Shown: positions 16,778-24,730 of the stretch, one piece after another
How positions within the stretch are numbered: position 1 is the stretch's first letter
Layout of the letters: every line of letters begins with the position of its first letter
Source: Holdemania sp. Marseille-P2844
Lineage (GTDB): Bacteria; Bacillota_I; Bacilli_A; Erysipelotrichales; Erysipelotrichaceae
Reading direction: 5' to 3'
NCBI RefSeq assembly: GCF_900120005.1
Contig: NZ_LT635451.1
Coordinates: forward strand, 186,001-250,000
Length of the DNA stretch: 64,000 nucleotides
Made by a program: the position numbers and the translations under genes
The notes under the pieces: model-generated
Told to the model about the DNA's origin: nothing
The model's input: only the letters and a program-made list of their open reading frames with translations
Database searches by the model: none

Positions 16778-17295
16778 CAAAATTTATAGAACCACTAAAA
16801 TTAGATGATCTGAAGCACAATAATTATCTACCTTCATGTTCTAGTGAAATTCAGCAATTAGTCAGTCATTCTTCAGAGAATTCACTTACATTTTTAATAG
16901 TATCTATACTGTATAATTGTTTGTATATAACAACATTGTTATGTGATAATTCGAATATGGTTTCTAAAATTTCTGGAATGATTAATTTTCAATTATTAAC
17001 AGTTACATTAGTAGTTCTTAGCTTTTTTACATGCATAGTAATAACAATTTTACCCAAAATTTATATTAATAGAATGGTTTTCTATTGGAAAATGGTTAAA
17101 TTACAAAGCTTAGAGGAGAATCTTAACATTGCTGAGATTAATAATGATAAAAACAAAATTCAAGAGTGTATAACTTATATTTCAGAACTTAGTAAAGATC
17201 AAATAAAATATAATTATTACATTTTAGAAATAATTATAACAATAACTTCATTAATATTAAATGTTCTAAACATTGCTAATTTAATTTATAAATAA
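16778..17295 (+). pseudogene. C-terminal part of the interrupted AT-rich membrane protein
   Basis: The open frame begins with an ATG at 16726 inside the insertion sequence, but host-derived sequence starts at 16778 (KFIEPLKLDDLKHNNYL). About 170 residues follow, with two long hydrophobic hairpins (LTFLIVSILYNCLYI, LLTVTLVVLSFFTCIVITIL), a charged stretch and a final hydrophobic helix. Base and codon use match 14809-15318. Joining the left half ending LFQK to FIEPLK is in frame if the A run is five long, as in the left copy, giving a protein of about 340 residues. This reconstruction is an inference. The function is unknown. Confidence 0.5.
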
Positions 17296-17323
17296 GGAAA
17301 TATCTACGACTTTAAAACTAAAT

Positions 17324-17343
17324 AAAAAAAGCGCCGAGGCGCT
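17324..17343 (-). terminator. Terminator for the HIT/DUF362 operon
   Basis: On the minus strand AGCGC-CTCG-GCGCT is followed by seven T's. It lies about 100 bases beyond the HIT gene stop codon. Confidence 0.85.
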
Positions 17344-17444
17344 AGTTTGAGAAGACTGTATTTATTCGCTATAATATTTAAGTTTCCAAAGCTTCAAACC
17401 CTAACTAAGATAGAACAAACTATAGGATAAACGTATAGTTTTGA

Positions 17445-17837
17445 TTATTTGACTAACTCTAAAACTTCATCCAGATCTTGTTTTTTTGATTCTTTGAATT
17501 CGCATACGAACGCATCGTCTTCGCTGTAACGGGGAATGATGTGGAAATGCAGATGATTCACAGTCTGGCCTGCGGCCTCGCCGTTGTTGTTCAGGATATT
17601 GATCCCCGAAGCTCCTGTTTTTTCCTGAATCCGTTTCGCTAAGTGCTTGACGACCTGAATCAGGTGAGCGGCTGTTTCATCGTCACATTCCAACAAATTG
17701 TCGACATGCTTCTTAGGCATAACCAGAGTATGACCTTTTGTAACCTGGGAGATGTCCAGGATCGCTAAGACCAGATCATCTTCGTAGACGACTTTTGATG
17801 GAATTTCATGGTTGATGATGCTGCAGAATACACACAT
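17445..17837 (-). CDS. HIT-family nucleotide hydrolase/transferase
   Basis: A 130-residue HIT (histidine triad) protein of normal length. The catalytic triad HLHFHIIPR sits near residue 97, and the N-terminal CVFCSIINHEIPS contains the paired cysteines often seen in this branch (HinT/Hit). Such proteins hydrolyse AMP-linked substrates such as adenosine phosphoramidates in the cytoplasm. The ATG is preceded by AAGGAGGAGC. It lies 13 bases after the DUF362 gene, so they probably form one operon read from the promoter near 19000. Confidence 0.92.
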   Translation of the reverse strand: MCVFCSIINHEIPSKVVYEDDLVLAILDISQVTKGHTLVMPKKHVDNLLECDDETAAHLIQVVKHLAKRIQEKTGASGINILNNNGEAAGQTVNHLHFHIIPRYSEDDAFVCEFKESKKQDLDEVLELVK

Positions 17838-17850
17838 GGGAAGCTCCTCC

Positions 17851-18957
17851 TTAACAATGGATTAATTCGTATTCACGCGTGCCCAGACCAATTTCTTCGC
17901 CATGGGCAAGACACGTCTGCCAGTTAGTATCCGGATGCGTGTCGGTGAAGTGATCGTGGTGATCATGCTGATGCTCATCCAAGACGCTGCCCGCAATCAC
18001 CGGAGCCTGGTTTACCGCATCAACACAAGCCTGATCTAGGGCTACCGGATCAAAGGAGGCAAAGATCCCGATATCCGGAACGATCGGCAAATCATTCTCC
18101 GCATGACAATCGCAGCATGGTGAGACGTCCATGACAAAGCTGATATGGAAGTGTGGCCGACCCTGAATAACCGCTAGCGAGTACTCGGCAATCTTCTCGT
18201 TGAGGATATCGTTAGCCTCGTCGTTCATCGGTTCAATCGCATCGAAGTTGCACATGCCGATGCAGCGCCCGCAGCCAACGCAGCGGCTGTGATCAATGTG
18301 CATCTTGTGATTCTCATCGAAGTTCAAGGCGCTGTGGGCACAGATCTTCTGGCACATGCCGCAGCTGTGGCACCGTTCAGGATTGACCTGCGGCTTTGAG
18401 CTGTTATGCATTTCCATCTTTCCGGCACGGGAACCGCAGCCCATCCCGATATTCTTCAACGTCCCGCCGAATCCCGTGGATTCATGCCCTTTAAAATGAG
18501 TCATCGTGATGAAGATATCCGCATCCATAATTGCCCGGCCGATCTTGGCTTCTTTGACATGCTTTTGATGAATCGGCACTAAAGTTTCGTCCGTTCCTTT
18601 CAAACCATCGGCGATCAGAATGTGGCAGCCGCAGCTGAACGGATTGTAGCCGTTCTGATACGCTGATTCAATATGATCCAGAGCGTTCTTTCGTCCGCCG
18701 ACATACAAGGTGTTGCAGTCAGTCAGAAACGGCTTACCGCCCAACGACTTGATCAGATCTACGATTCGATGTGCGTAATTCGGCCGCAGGTAAGCCAGGT
18801 TTCCCGGTTCGCCAAAATGAATTTTAATCGCGACATATTTATCTTGAAAATCCAGTTTTTCAATTCCCGCCTGTTTCACCAGTCGTTCCAGCTTGTCCAA
18901 CAGGCTGGTCGTTCCATAGGTCCTCAGGTTCGTTGTATAAACCTTTGCTTTTTCCAT
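17851..18957 (-). CDS. DUF362 domain protein with two 4Fe-4S clusters
   Basis: 368 residues from the ATG at 18957. That start is preferred because GGAGGG lies 9 bases upstream; an upstream GTG/ATG extension lacks a site. The DUF362 core (IKIHFGEPGNLAYLRP, TMTHFKGHESTGFGG) surrounds two ferredoxin-type motifs, CHSCGMCQKICAHSALNF and CVGCGRCIGMCNFDAI. A His-rich stretch (DEHQHDHHDHFTDTHPD) near the C-terminus could bind metal. The family is common in anaerobes, and its biochemical role is not established. It is the first gene of a two-gene operon with the HIT protein. Confidence 0.88.
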   Translation of the reverse strand: MEKAKVYTTNLRTYGTTSLLDKLERLVKQAGIEKLDFQDKYVAIKIHFGEPGNLAYLRPNYAHRIVDLIKSLGGKPFLTDCNTLYVGGRKNALDHIESAYQNGYNPFSCGCHILIADGLKGTDETLVPIHQKHVKEAKIGRAIMDADIFITMTHFKGHESTGFGGTLKNIGMGCGSRAGKMEMHNSSKPQVNPERCHSCGMCQKICAHSALNFDENHKMHIDHSRCVGCGRCIGMCNFDAIEPMNDEANDILNEKIAEYSLAVIQGRPHFHISFVMDVSPCCDCHAENDLPIVPDIGIFASFDPVALDQACVDAVNQAPVIAGSVLDEHQHDHHDHFTDTHPDTNWQTCLAHGEEIGLGTREYELIHC

Positions 18958-18981
18958 ATTTATTATCCCTCCATGTCCCTT

Positions 18982-19010
18982 ATTATATAGGAAAGTGGAA
19001 TGCATTTCCA
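18982..19010 (-). promoter_or_regulatory. Promoter of the DUF362-HIT operon
   Basis: On the minus strand TATAAT (18987-18982) lies 17 bases after TGGAAA (19010-19005). Confidence 0.5.
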
Positions 19011-19100
19011 GCGATCACCTGCGGATTGGAAAAATATTCGCAGACCTTTTTCAAATACATAGATTGATAAACTTTTATCTTTTCGTCACCGATCAAAGTC

Positions 19101-19143
19101 AGAAAAAAGCCCTGGGAATTTGCGTTTGCAGCTCCTGGGGCTT
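19101..19143 (-). terminator. Terminator for the two-gene foldase operon
   Basis: An 11-bp stem (AAGCCCTGGGA at 19107 with TCCTGGGGCTT ending 19143, two G-T pairs), followed on the minus strand by six T's. Confidence 0.8.
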
Positions 19144-19162
19144 TCGTGTTTAAGGTCTCTTT

Positions 19163-20026
19163 TTACTTCGATTTTGCCTGAATCAGATAATCCGCGTAGT
19201 TGGATTCCAACTGATCATAGATCGTCTTATCATAGACTGTGAAATTGTATTTTTCAAAATAGAAGATCGATGCTTCCGAAGACAGCGCGCTGATCGAGGC
19301 GATCGTATCGACCGCTTCATCCTTGAAGCTTTCCGCATCCGTCGCGATGACCTGAACGATGTAGAAGTTCGCGCCGTTGTCATCAGCGATCACGTCGGTC
19401 AGTGTTGGATCTGTGATCACCGACAGCGTCGACAGGACGTTGGTCGCATAGCTGCTCTGCGTCGTTGCGATTGTCTCGGCGGCGGAAACGCTGGAGCCTA
19501 AGCTTGTCGCCGTTTCTTCAAAGTTCGCGCCACTCTTGACCTGTTCCAGGGCCTGGTTGGCCGTTGCTTCATCAGTGAACTGCATGATCCGGATTTTCTT
19601 CGGGGAATAACGGGAAACCAGATCGCCGAACTTTTCGTTGACGTAAACCTTCGTCAGTTCCTGAGCCTGCAGACTGACTAACAGACTGTTGTTCAGGTAT
19701 TCTTCCTCATCCGCAAAGCCATAGGACTGCAGGTAGCTGGCAAACGAATCGCCCAGCATCGTCTTGTACGTGTTCAGCGTTTCTTCCGCTTCGCTGCGCA
19801 TTTCATCCGTTACTGGAACTTCTTTTTCAAAAATAACTTTCTTTGCTTCATTGATCGTGAAATAGCCGGCATCCCGCGCCAACATGAAGTTGTACATGTC
19901 GCCTTTGGTCAGCGTCTGATTGCCAACGGAGAAGACGGCTGTCTTCGGATCTTTCAGGGACGCGCGCGCATCGCTGCAGCCCGCTAACAATAAGGCCCCG
20001 AGGGCTAAAAGAACAAGCTTCTTCAT
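19163..20026 (-). CDS. PrsA/SurA-like lipoprotein, degenerate parvulin domain
   Basis: 287 residues with a lipoprotein signal (MKKLVLLALGALLLAGC, lipobox LAGC at residue 17). It would be anchored outside the membrane. A SurA-N-like helical region (GNQTLTKGDMYNFMLARDAG, EEYLNNSLLVSLQAQEL) leads into a short region resembling a parvulin fold (KKIRIMQF, ALEQVKSGANFEETA). That region lacks the conserved catalytic histidines and the GWH end motif of active parvulins. It may be a chaperone rather than an isomerase. Its start overlaps the stop of the upstream foldase gene (TAATG), so the two proteins are probably produced together. Confidence 0.75.
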   Translation of the reverse strand: MKKLVLLALGALLLAGCSDARASLKDPKTAVFSVGNQTLTKGDMYNFMLARDAGYFTINEAKKVIFEKEVPVTDEMRSEAEETLNTYKTMLGDSFASYLQSYGFADEEEYLNNSLLVSLQAQELTKVYVNEKFGDLVSRYSPKKIRIMQFTDEATANQALEQVKSGANFEETATSLGSSVSAAETIATTQSSYATNVLSTLSVITDPTLTDVIADDNGANFYIVQVIATDAESFKDEAVDTIASISALSSEASIFYFEKYNFTVYDKTIYDQLESNYADYLIQAKSK

Positions 20027-21123
20027 TATTCGTTTCCTCCCTGTTCGCCGTTGTTTTCACCGTTTTGATCTTCGGCGTTGTTCTGATCTTCGCCCTGACC
20101 TTCAGGATTTTCCGTGTTTTCCGTAGTTTCCGGCTGAGTTTCCGGTTCGTCTTTTTCATTTAAGCCCATGTAGATCAACAGTTTGTTCTGCAGTTCGTCG
20201 TTGCCCTTGAAGTCCAGGTTCATTTCCTGAGCCTTCTCCCAGACAACCTTCGGCTGCAGGTTCGGGTAGTAGGTCGCCAGGGCGTCGTAGAACTCATCAT
20301 AGCCTTTCAGCGTCTCCGTGTCGGAAACATCGCACTTGATGATGTGCCAGCCATAGGTCGTCTGAATCCATTCGCTGACCTCGCCCTCGTTCATCGCCAG
20401 TGCGGTTTCCAGGAACGGGGAGACTAACTGGCTGTCGGCGTCCATGTAGCCGATCGAACCATTCTGGACGGCAGAGCCGGAATCTTCTGACAACTCCTGC
20501 GCCACTTCGCCGAAGTCGCGGCCGCTGGCCAGCGCGTCCTTAACCGCGTTGACACGGTTGGTTTCTTCTTCTGTCGGGTTGGCCGGATCATCCATCTTGA
20601 TTAAGATATGGCTGACAATCCGCGGCTTCTTCGCTTCAACATACGCCGGGATGTATTCGTCGGCATGCGCGTTGATGTAATCCTTGATCATCTGCTGCGT
20701 CTTCTGGATGTGGATGAAGTAGTCTGTCAGATCAGAAAGCTTGCTGTAGCCGACGCCGTTGAGCGCTGTCAGCAGCATTTCCTTGTACTGATCGCCGTAG
20801 GTCGACTGATACTGCGCCGTAATCGAATCCGCATACGACTGGGCCTGCGTCTTCATTTCCTCCGTGGTTTCAATGGACGGGTCAACGACCGCTTTCTCCA
20901 TGAACTGATAGACGCCGGCGACGCCCATTTCGTTAAACAGCGTGTCGTAGAATTCTCCGGCTGTGATATCCTGATCGCCGATCGAGAATACGACGTCCTC
21001 GCCGCCGACTGATTTTCCTGGGAGCTTTCCTTTGTTCTGGTCGTATGCAAAATAAATGCTGGCTCCGATTAACAGAACGCCAACAAGGCACACAAACCAG
21101 TACTTTTTGAGTGTTTGTAACAT
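20026..21123 (-). CDS. PrsA-like membrane-anchored peptidyl-prolyl isomerase (parvulin)
   Basis: 365 residues. An N-terminal uncleaved membrane anchor (WFVCLVGVLLIGASIYFAY) is followed by a SurA-N-like region and a full parvulin domain: RIVSHILIKM near residue 170, GRDFGEVAQELSEDSGS, and the end motif TTYGWHIIKC. It would catalyse prolyl isomerisation of exported proteins at the outer face of the membrane. The last 45 residues form an acidic, Asn/Gly/Gln-rich low-complexity tail. A strong promoter and AGGAGGT site lie upstream. It forms an operon with the lipoprotein downstream. Confidence 0.88.
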   Translation of the reverse strand: MLQTLKKYWFVCLVGVLLIGASIYFAYDQNKGKLPGKSVGGEDVVFSIGDQDITAGEFYDTLFNEMGVAGVYQFMEKAVVDPSIETTEEMKTQAQSYADSITAQYQSTYGDQYKEMLLTALNGVGYSKLSDLTDYFIHIQKTQQMIKDYINAHADEYIPAYVEAKKPRIVSHILIKMDDPANPTEEETNRVNAVKDALASGRDFGEVAQELSEDSGSAVQNGSIGYMDADSQLVSPFLETALAMNEGEVSEWIQTTYGWHIIKCDVSDTETLKGYDEFYDALATYYPNLQPKVVWEKAQEMNLDFKGNDELQNKLLIYMGLNEKDEPETQPETTENTENPEGQGEDQNNAEDQNGENNGEQGGNE

Positions 21124-21149
21124 GAATGTACCTCCTAATGAACTTTATT

Positions 21150-21178
21150 ATTATAGGGTATTTCAGGGGACTTTGCAA
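21150..21178 (-). promoter_or_regulatory. Promoter of the foldase operon
   Basis: Minus strand TTGCAA (21178-21173), a 17-base spacer, and TATAAT (21155-21150), followed by AGGAGGT before the ATG at 21123. Confidence 0.75.
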
Positions 21179-21327
21179 TTTGATCGGCAGGCTTTCTATC
21201 TGAATTTTGTGTGAACAACCCCATTTTCCCGCTTTTTTCCATCATCGCTGGAAGAAAAAGGCCGAAAGAGTGCTTGGTAAAGCCGTTTGAACAGATAATA
21301 ATCCGCACATCCTGAAACAGAATATGC

Positions 21328-21333
21328 TATAAT
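21328..21333 (+). promoter_or_regulatory. -10 box of the suf operon promoter
   Basis: A perfect TATAAT 59 bases before the sufC start; no good -35 is visible at 16-18 bases. The promoter may need an activator, but nothing in the sequence names one. Confidence 0.45.
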
Positions 21334-21392
21334 CATTCTGGACATTTTTTGTCTGGATAACAACTCGAATCATGAGCGGAAAGGATGAGAGA

Positions 21393-22220
21393 ATGAGTCA
21401 GCTGATGATTAAAAATCTTCATGTTGAGGTCGAAGGCAAGGAGATCCTCAAAGGGATCGATCTGACGGTCGCCGATCATGAAATACATGCTTTAATGGGT
21501 CCTAACGGAAACGGAAAATCGACGCTGCTGGCGGCGATTATGGGGCACCCGAAATATACTGTGACAAGCGGAACGATTGAATACGACGGACGCGACGTTT
21601 TGGCGATGAGCGTCGACGAGCGCAGCCGCGCTGGTTTGTTTCTGGCGATGCAGTATCCTCAGGAAGTGCCGGGCGTCACGAACTCCGATTTCCTGCGTGC
21701 GGCAATGAACGCCCGCCGGGAAAATCCGATTTCCCTGTTCTCTTTTATTAAGGAAATGGAAAAGACGATTAAAGATCTGCAGATGAAGCCGGATTTAGCA
21801 CATCGTTTCCTCAATGAGGGCTTTTCGGGCGGCGAGAAAAAGCGCAACGAAATCGTGCAGATGAAAATGCTGAAGCCGTCGCTGGCGATGCTGGATGAGA
21901 TTGACAGCGGATTGGACGTCGACGCTCTGAAAATCGTGGCCGACGCCGTGACGCAGATGCAGCAGGAAACGGGGCTGGGTATGATCGTCGTTTCGCATTA
22001 CGAACGATTCTATCAGTTATTAAAGCCGACGCACGCACACGTGCTGATCAACGGCCGGATCGTCATGGAAGGCGATGAAACGCTGGTTCAGAAAATTGAT
22101 CAGGACGGCTACGACTGGCTGTATCAACAGCTGGATCTGCAGCCGGCCAAAGAAGAAGTGAAGCTGACCTTCACCCTGGGCAGCTGCGCCGCCAGCGCAA
22201 GGGGCCGCAAGCATGGCTGA
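21393..22220 (+). CDS. sufC: SufC Fe-S cluster assembly ATPase
   Basis: 275 residues from the ATG at 21393, preferred over 21372 because AAAGGA lies 7 bases upstream and MSQLMIKNLHVEVEGKEILK is the usual N-terminus. It is an ABC-type ATPase with Walker A GPNGNGKST, signature FSGGEKKRNEI, Walker B LAMLDEIDSGLDVDA and a switch His (VVSHYER). It powers the SufBCD scaffold in cytoplasmic iron-sulfur cluster assembly. The C-terminus is about 20 residues longer than usual, ending in a Cys/Ala/Arg-rich tail that overlaps the sufD start by 8 bases. Confidence 0.95.
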   Translation: MSQLMIKNLHVEVEGKEILKGIDLTVADHEIHALMGPNGNGKSTLLAAIMGHPKYTVTSGTIEYDGRDVLAMSVDERSRAGLFLAMQYPQEVPGVTNSDFLRAAMNARRENPISLFSFIKEMEKTIKDLQMKPDLAHRFLNEGFSGGEKKRNEIVQMKMLKPSLAMLDEIDSGLDVDALKIVADAVTQMQQETGLGMIVVSHYERFYQLLKPTHAHVLINGRIVMEGDETLVQKIDQDGYDWLYQQLDLQPAKEEVKLTFTLGSCAASARGRKHG

Positions 22221-23052
22221 AACAGTGCTGACCCTGCATGAAAGTCCGGTCAGCCCCGTCGTTTTACAGGAAACATTGCGCGAGCTTGTCATCGACGCTT
22301 CCGCGCCGCTGACGCTGACTTTGACCGCGCCTGCGCAAACGGCCTGCTCCCTGGTCGTCCGGATCCGTCAAGCCGAAGCTCTGACGATTCAGGTGCGGGC
22401 GGAAGCGGCCAGCCAGCTCACGCTCTTGTATTGGAATGAGAGCAGCGCGCCGATCACGATTCGCGAAAGCAACGAAATTTACCGTGACGCCCGCTTCAAA
22501 GCGGCGTATGTGCAGCTGAATCCGGGCACGGTCGATCATCAGTCCAAGACCCTGCTGAAGGAAAGCGGGGCCGAGGCTTTGGTTCAGTCGGCGGTGATCG
22601 CACAGACTCAGAAGCAGTTTGTCGTCGATCTCATTCACCAGGCCGGACAGACGACGGGAATCATGGAGAATTACAGCATTGTCCTGCAGGGCGGACGCTA
22701 CCGCATGGAAGCGACCGGCAAGATCGAAAAGGGCGCCCGCGGTGCCAAGAGTCATCAGACCAGCCGCGCACTGACCTTTGACGCCCAGCAGACCGCGACG
22801 ATTCTGCCGAAGTTATTGATCGATGAAAACGATGTGGAAGCCAGCCATGCGACGACGATCGGACAAATGGATGAAAACCAGATGTATTATTTACAGAGCC
22901 GCGGCTTGAGCGAAGACGAAGCGATCCGCCTGGTCACGATCGGCTATCTGCTGCCGATCGCCCGGATCAGCGACGATCCAAAACTTCAGGAAGCCCTGGC
23001 TCAGGAAATTGAAACGAAGGTGAATGAAGTATGTTTGACGTCCTCAAAATAA
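22213..23052 (+). CDS. sufD: SufD-like Fe-S scaffold subunit (short form)
   Basis: 279 residues, much shorter than the roughly 430 of Bacillus SufD. The missing part is mainly N-terminal. The beta-helix region and conserved C-terminal block are present (GKIEKGARGAKSHQTSRALTF, ISDDPKLQEAL, and MYYLQSRGLSEDEAIRLVTIGYL in the family position). It would pair with SufB and SufC as the cluster scaffold. Genes on both sides overlap it (sufC by 8 bases, sufS by 22), giving tight coupling. The assignment rests on the C-terminal motif and operon position. Confidence 0.9.
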   Translation: MAETVLTLHESPVSPVVLQETLRELVIDASAPLTLTLTAPAQTACSLVVRIRQAEALTIQVRAEAASQLTLLYWNESSAPITIRESNEIYRDARFKAAYVQLNPGTVDHQSKTLLKESGAEALVQSAVIAQTQKQFVVDLIHQAGQTTGIMENYSIVLQGGRYRMEATGKIEKGARGAKSHQTSRALTFDAQQTATILPKLLIDENDVEASHATTIGQMDENQMYYLQSRGLSEDEAIRLVTIGYLLPIARISDDPKLQEALAQEIETKVNEVCLTSSK

Positions 23053-24263
23053 GACAGGATTTTCCAATGTTTCACAACCGCACGATGCAGTCGCATCCGC
23101 TAGTTTATCTGGACAACGCCGCGACGACGTTCAAGCCGCAGTGTGTGATCGACGCCGTCGTGCGGTATTACACCGAGCAGACGACCAACGTTCACCGCGG
23201 TGATTATGAAATTTCCTATCAGGTATCGGAAGCCTATGAGAAAACCCGCGAAGACGTGGCGCGGTTTATCCATGCCCAGCCGAAGGAAATCGTCTTTACG
23301 GCCGGGGCCAGCGCGTCGCTGAATCTGGTGGCGTATGGCTACGGGCGGAAGTATTTAAAGCCGGGCGACGTGATTCTGTCGACGGAGGCGGAACACGCGT
23401 CCAACATCCTGCCGTGGTTTAAAGTCGTGGAGGAAACCGGTGCGAAGCTTGAATACATTCCCCTGACGGAGGATGGCCGGCTGACGCTGGAGAACTTCCG
23501 CAAGGCGATGCATGAGCAGGTGAAGATCGTCGCTGTCGCGGATATCACCAATGTGCTGGGCTATGTCGCGCCGATCGAGGAAATGACGCGGATTGCCCAT
23601 GAACACGGAGCGATCGTCGTCTGCGACGGGGCGCAGTCCGTGCCGCACACGCCGACGGATGTGAAAGCCTGGGACGTGGATTTCCTGGCGTTTAGCGCGC
23701 ATAAGATGTGCGGCCCGACCGGCATCGGCGTGCTGTATGGCAAATTTGAGCTGCTGCAGAAAACCGATCCGTTCATGCTCGGGGGCGGCAGCAACGCCCG
23801 CTTTGACATGTGCGGCAACATCCTGTTAAAGGACGCGCCGTATAAATTTGAAGCCGGGACGCCGAATATCGAAGGGGTGCTCGGCCTGCAGCAGGCTGTG
23901 CGCTATCTCGAAAACATCGGCATGGACAAGATTGAAGCCTACGAGCATGAGCTCAAGGCCTACGCGATTGAAAAACTGAAAAAACTGGATAACCTGATCC
24001 TGTATAATCCAACCTCACCGACCGGCATCATCGCCTTCAATGTGAAGGATGTGTTCGCTCAGGATGCGGCCGGATATCTGAATTCCAAGGGGATCGCTGT
24101 GCGCTCCGGCAATCATTGCGCTAAAATTCTGCTCAATGTGCTGAAGACCTCGGAAACGATCCGTGCCAGTTTGTATTTCTATAACACGAAGGAGGACGTC
24201 GACCGGTTTGTCCAGGCGTGCAGTGAAATTACGCTGGAAAACTGCGTCGGACTGTTCTTCTGA
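23031..24263 (+). CDS. sufS: SufS cysteine desulfurase
   Basis: A 410-residue PLP enzyme, the normal length. Visible motifs are YLDNAATTFKP (N-terminus), TEAEHASNILPW, the pyridoxal Lys in AFSAHKMCGPTGIG near residue 228, and the active-site Cys loop in RSGNHCAK near 364. It takes sulfur from cysteine as a persulfide and passes it to SufU. It starts inside the last codons of sufD and is followed 17 bases later by sufU. Confidence 0.96.
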   Translation: MFDVLKIRQDFPMFHNRTMQSHPLVYLDNAATTFKPQCVIDAVVRYYTEQTTNVHRGDYEISYQVSEAYEKTREDVARFIHAQPKEIVFTAGASASLNLVAYGYGRKYLKPGDVILSTEAEHASNILPWFKVVEETGAKLEYIPLTEDGRLTLENFRKAMHEQVKIVAVADITNVLGYVAPIEEMTRIAHEHGAIVVCDGAQSVPHTPTDVKAWDVDFLAFSAHKMCGPTGIGVLYGKFELLQKTDPFMLGGGSNARFDMCGNILLKDAPYKFEAGTPNIEGVLGLQQAVRYLENIGMDKIEAYEHELKAYAIEKLKKLDNLILYNPTSPTGIIAFNVKDVFAQDAAGYLNSKGIAVRSGNHCAKILLNVLKTSETIRASLYFYNTKEDVDRFVQACSEITLENCVGLFF

Positions 24264-24280
24264 TTGAAAGGAGGAAGTTT

Positions 24281-24730
24281 ATGTCCAGTTTGCTGGAGGA
24301 TCCGATGGTCTTGCGCGAGATCATCATGGATCACTATCAATATCCGCACAATCATAAGCTGACGGACGACGCGGGCTACCATCAGGTGCATATGGCTTCG
24401 GAATCCTGCATCGACGATATTACGGTTCAATCCAAAATCAACCCTGCGGGCAGCATCGAAGACGTGCGCTTCGACGGGGTCGCCTGCACGATCTCAACGT
24501 CGTCGACCTCGATCATGACGGAGCTGTTGAAAGACAAAAGCGTTGCCGAAGCCAAGGCGATCATCGACGAGTATTTCGCGATGATCGAGGAACAGCCATA
24601 TGATCCGGAACGGCTGCAGGAGGCGGTTGCCTTCAAGAATGTCAGCAAGCAGGCCAACCGGATTAAATGCGCGACGATCGGTTGGAAAGCGATGAAGGAA
24701 ATGATCGAAGAATGGGAGAAAAATCAATGA
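24281..24730 (+). CDS. sufU: SufU zinc-dependent sulfurtransferase
   Basis: 149 residues. The expected zinc/sulfur ligands are all present: Cys and Asp in ESCIDDI near residue 43, Cys in GVACTIS near 68, and Cys in RIKCATIGW near 131. SufU accepts persulfide sulfur from SufS and delivers it to SufBCD; the order sufCDSUB is the standard Firmicutes arrangement. GAGGAAG lies just upstream of the ATG. Its stop overlaps the sufB start (ATGA). Confidence 0.95.
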   Translation: MSSLLEDPMVLREIIMDHYQYPHNHKLTDDAGYHQVHMASESCIDDITVQSKINPAGSIEDVRFDGVACTISTSSTSIMTELLKDKSVAEAKAIIDEYFAMIEEQPYDPERLQEAVAFKNVSKQANRIKCATIGWKAMKEMIEEWEKNQ

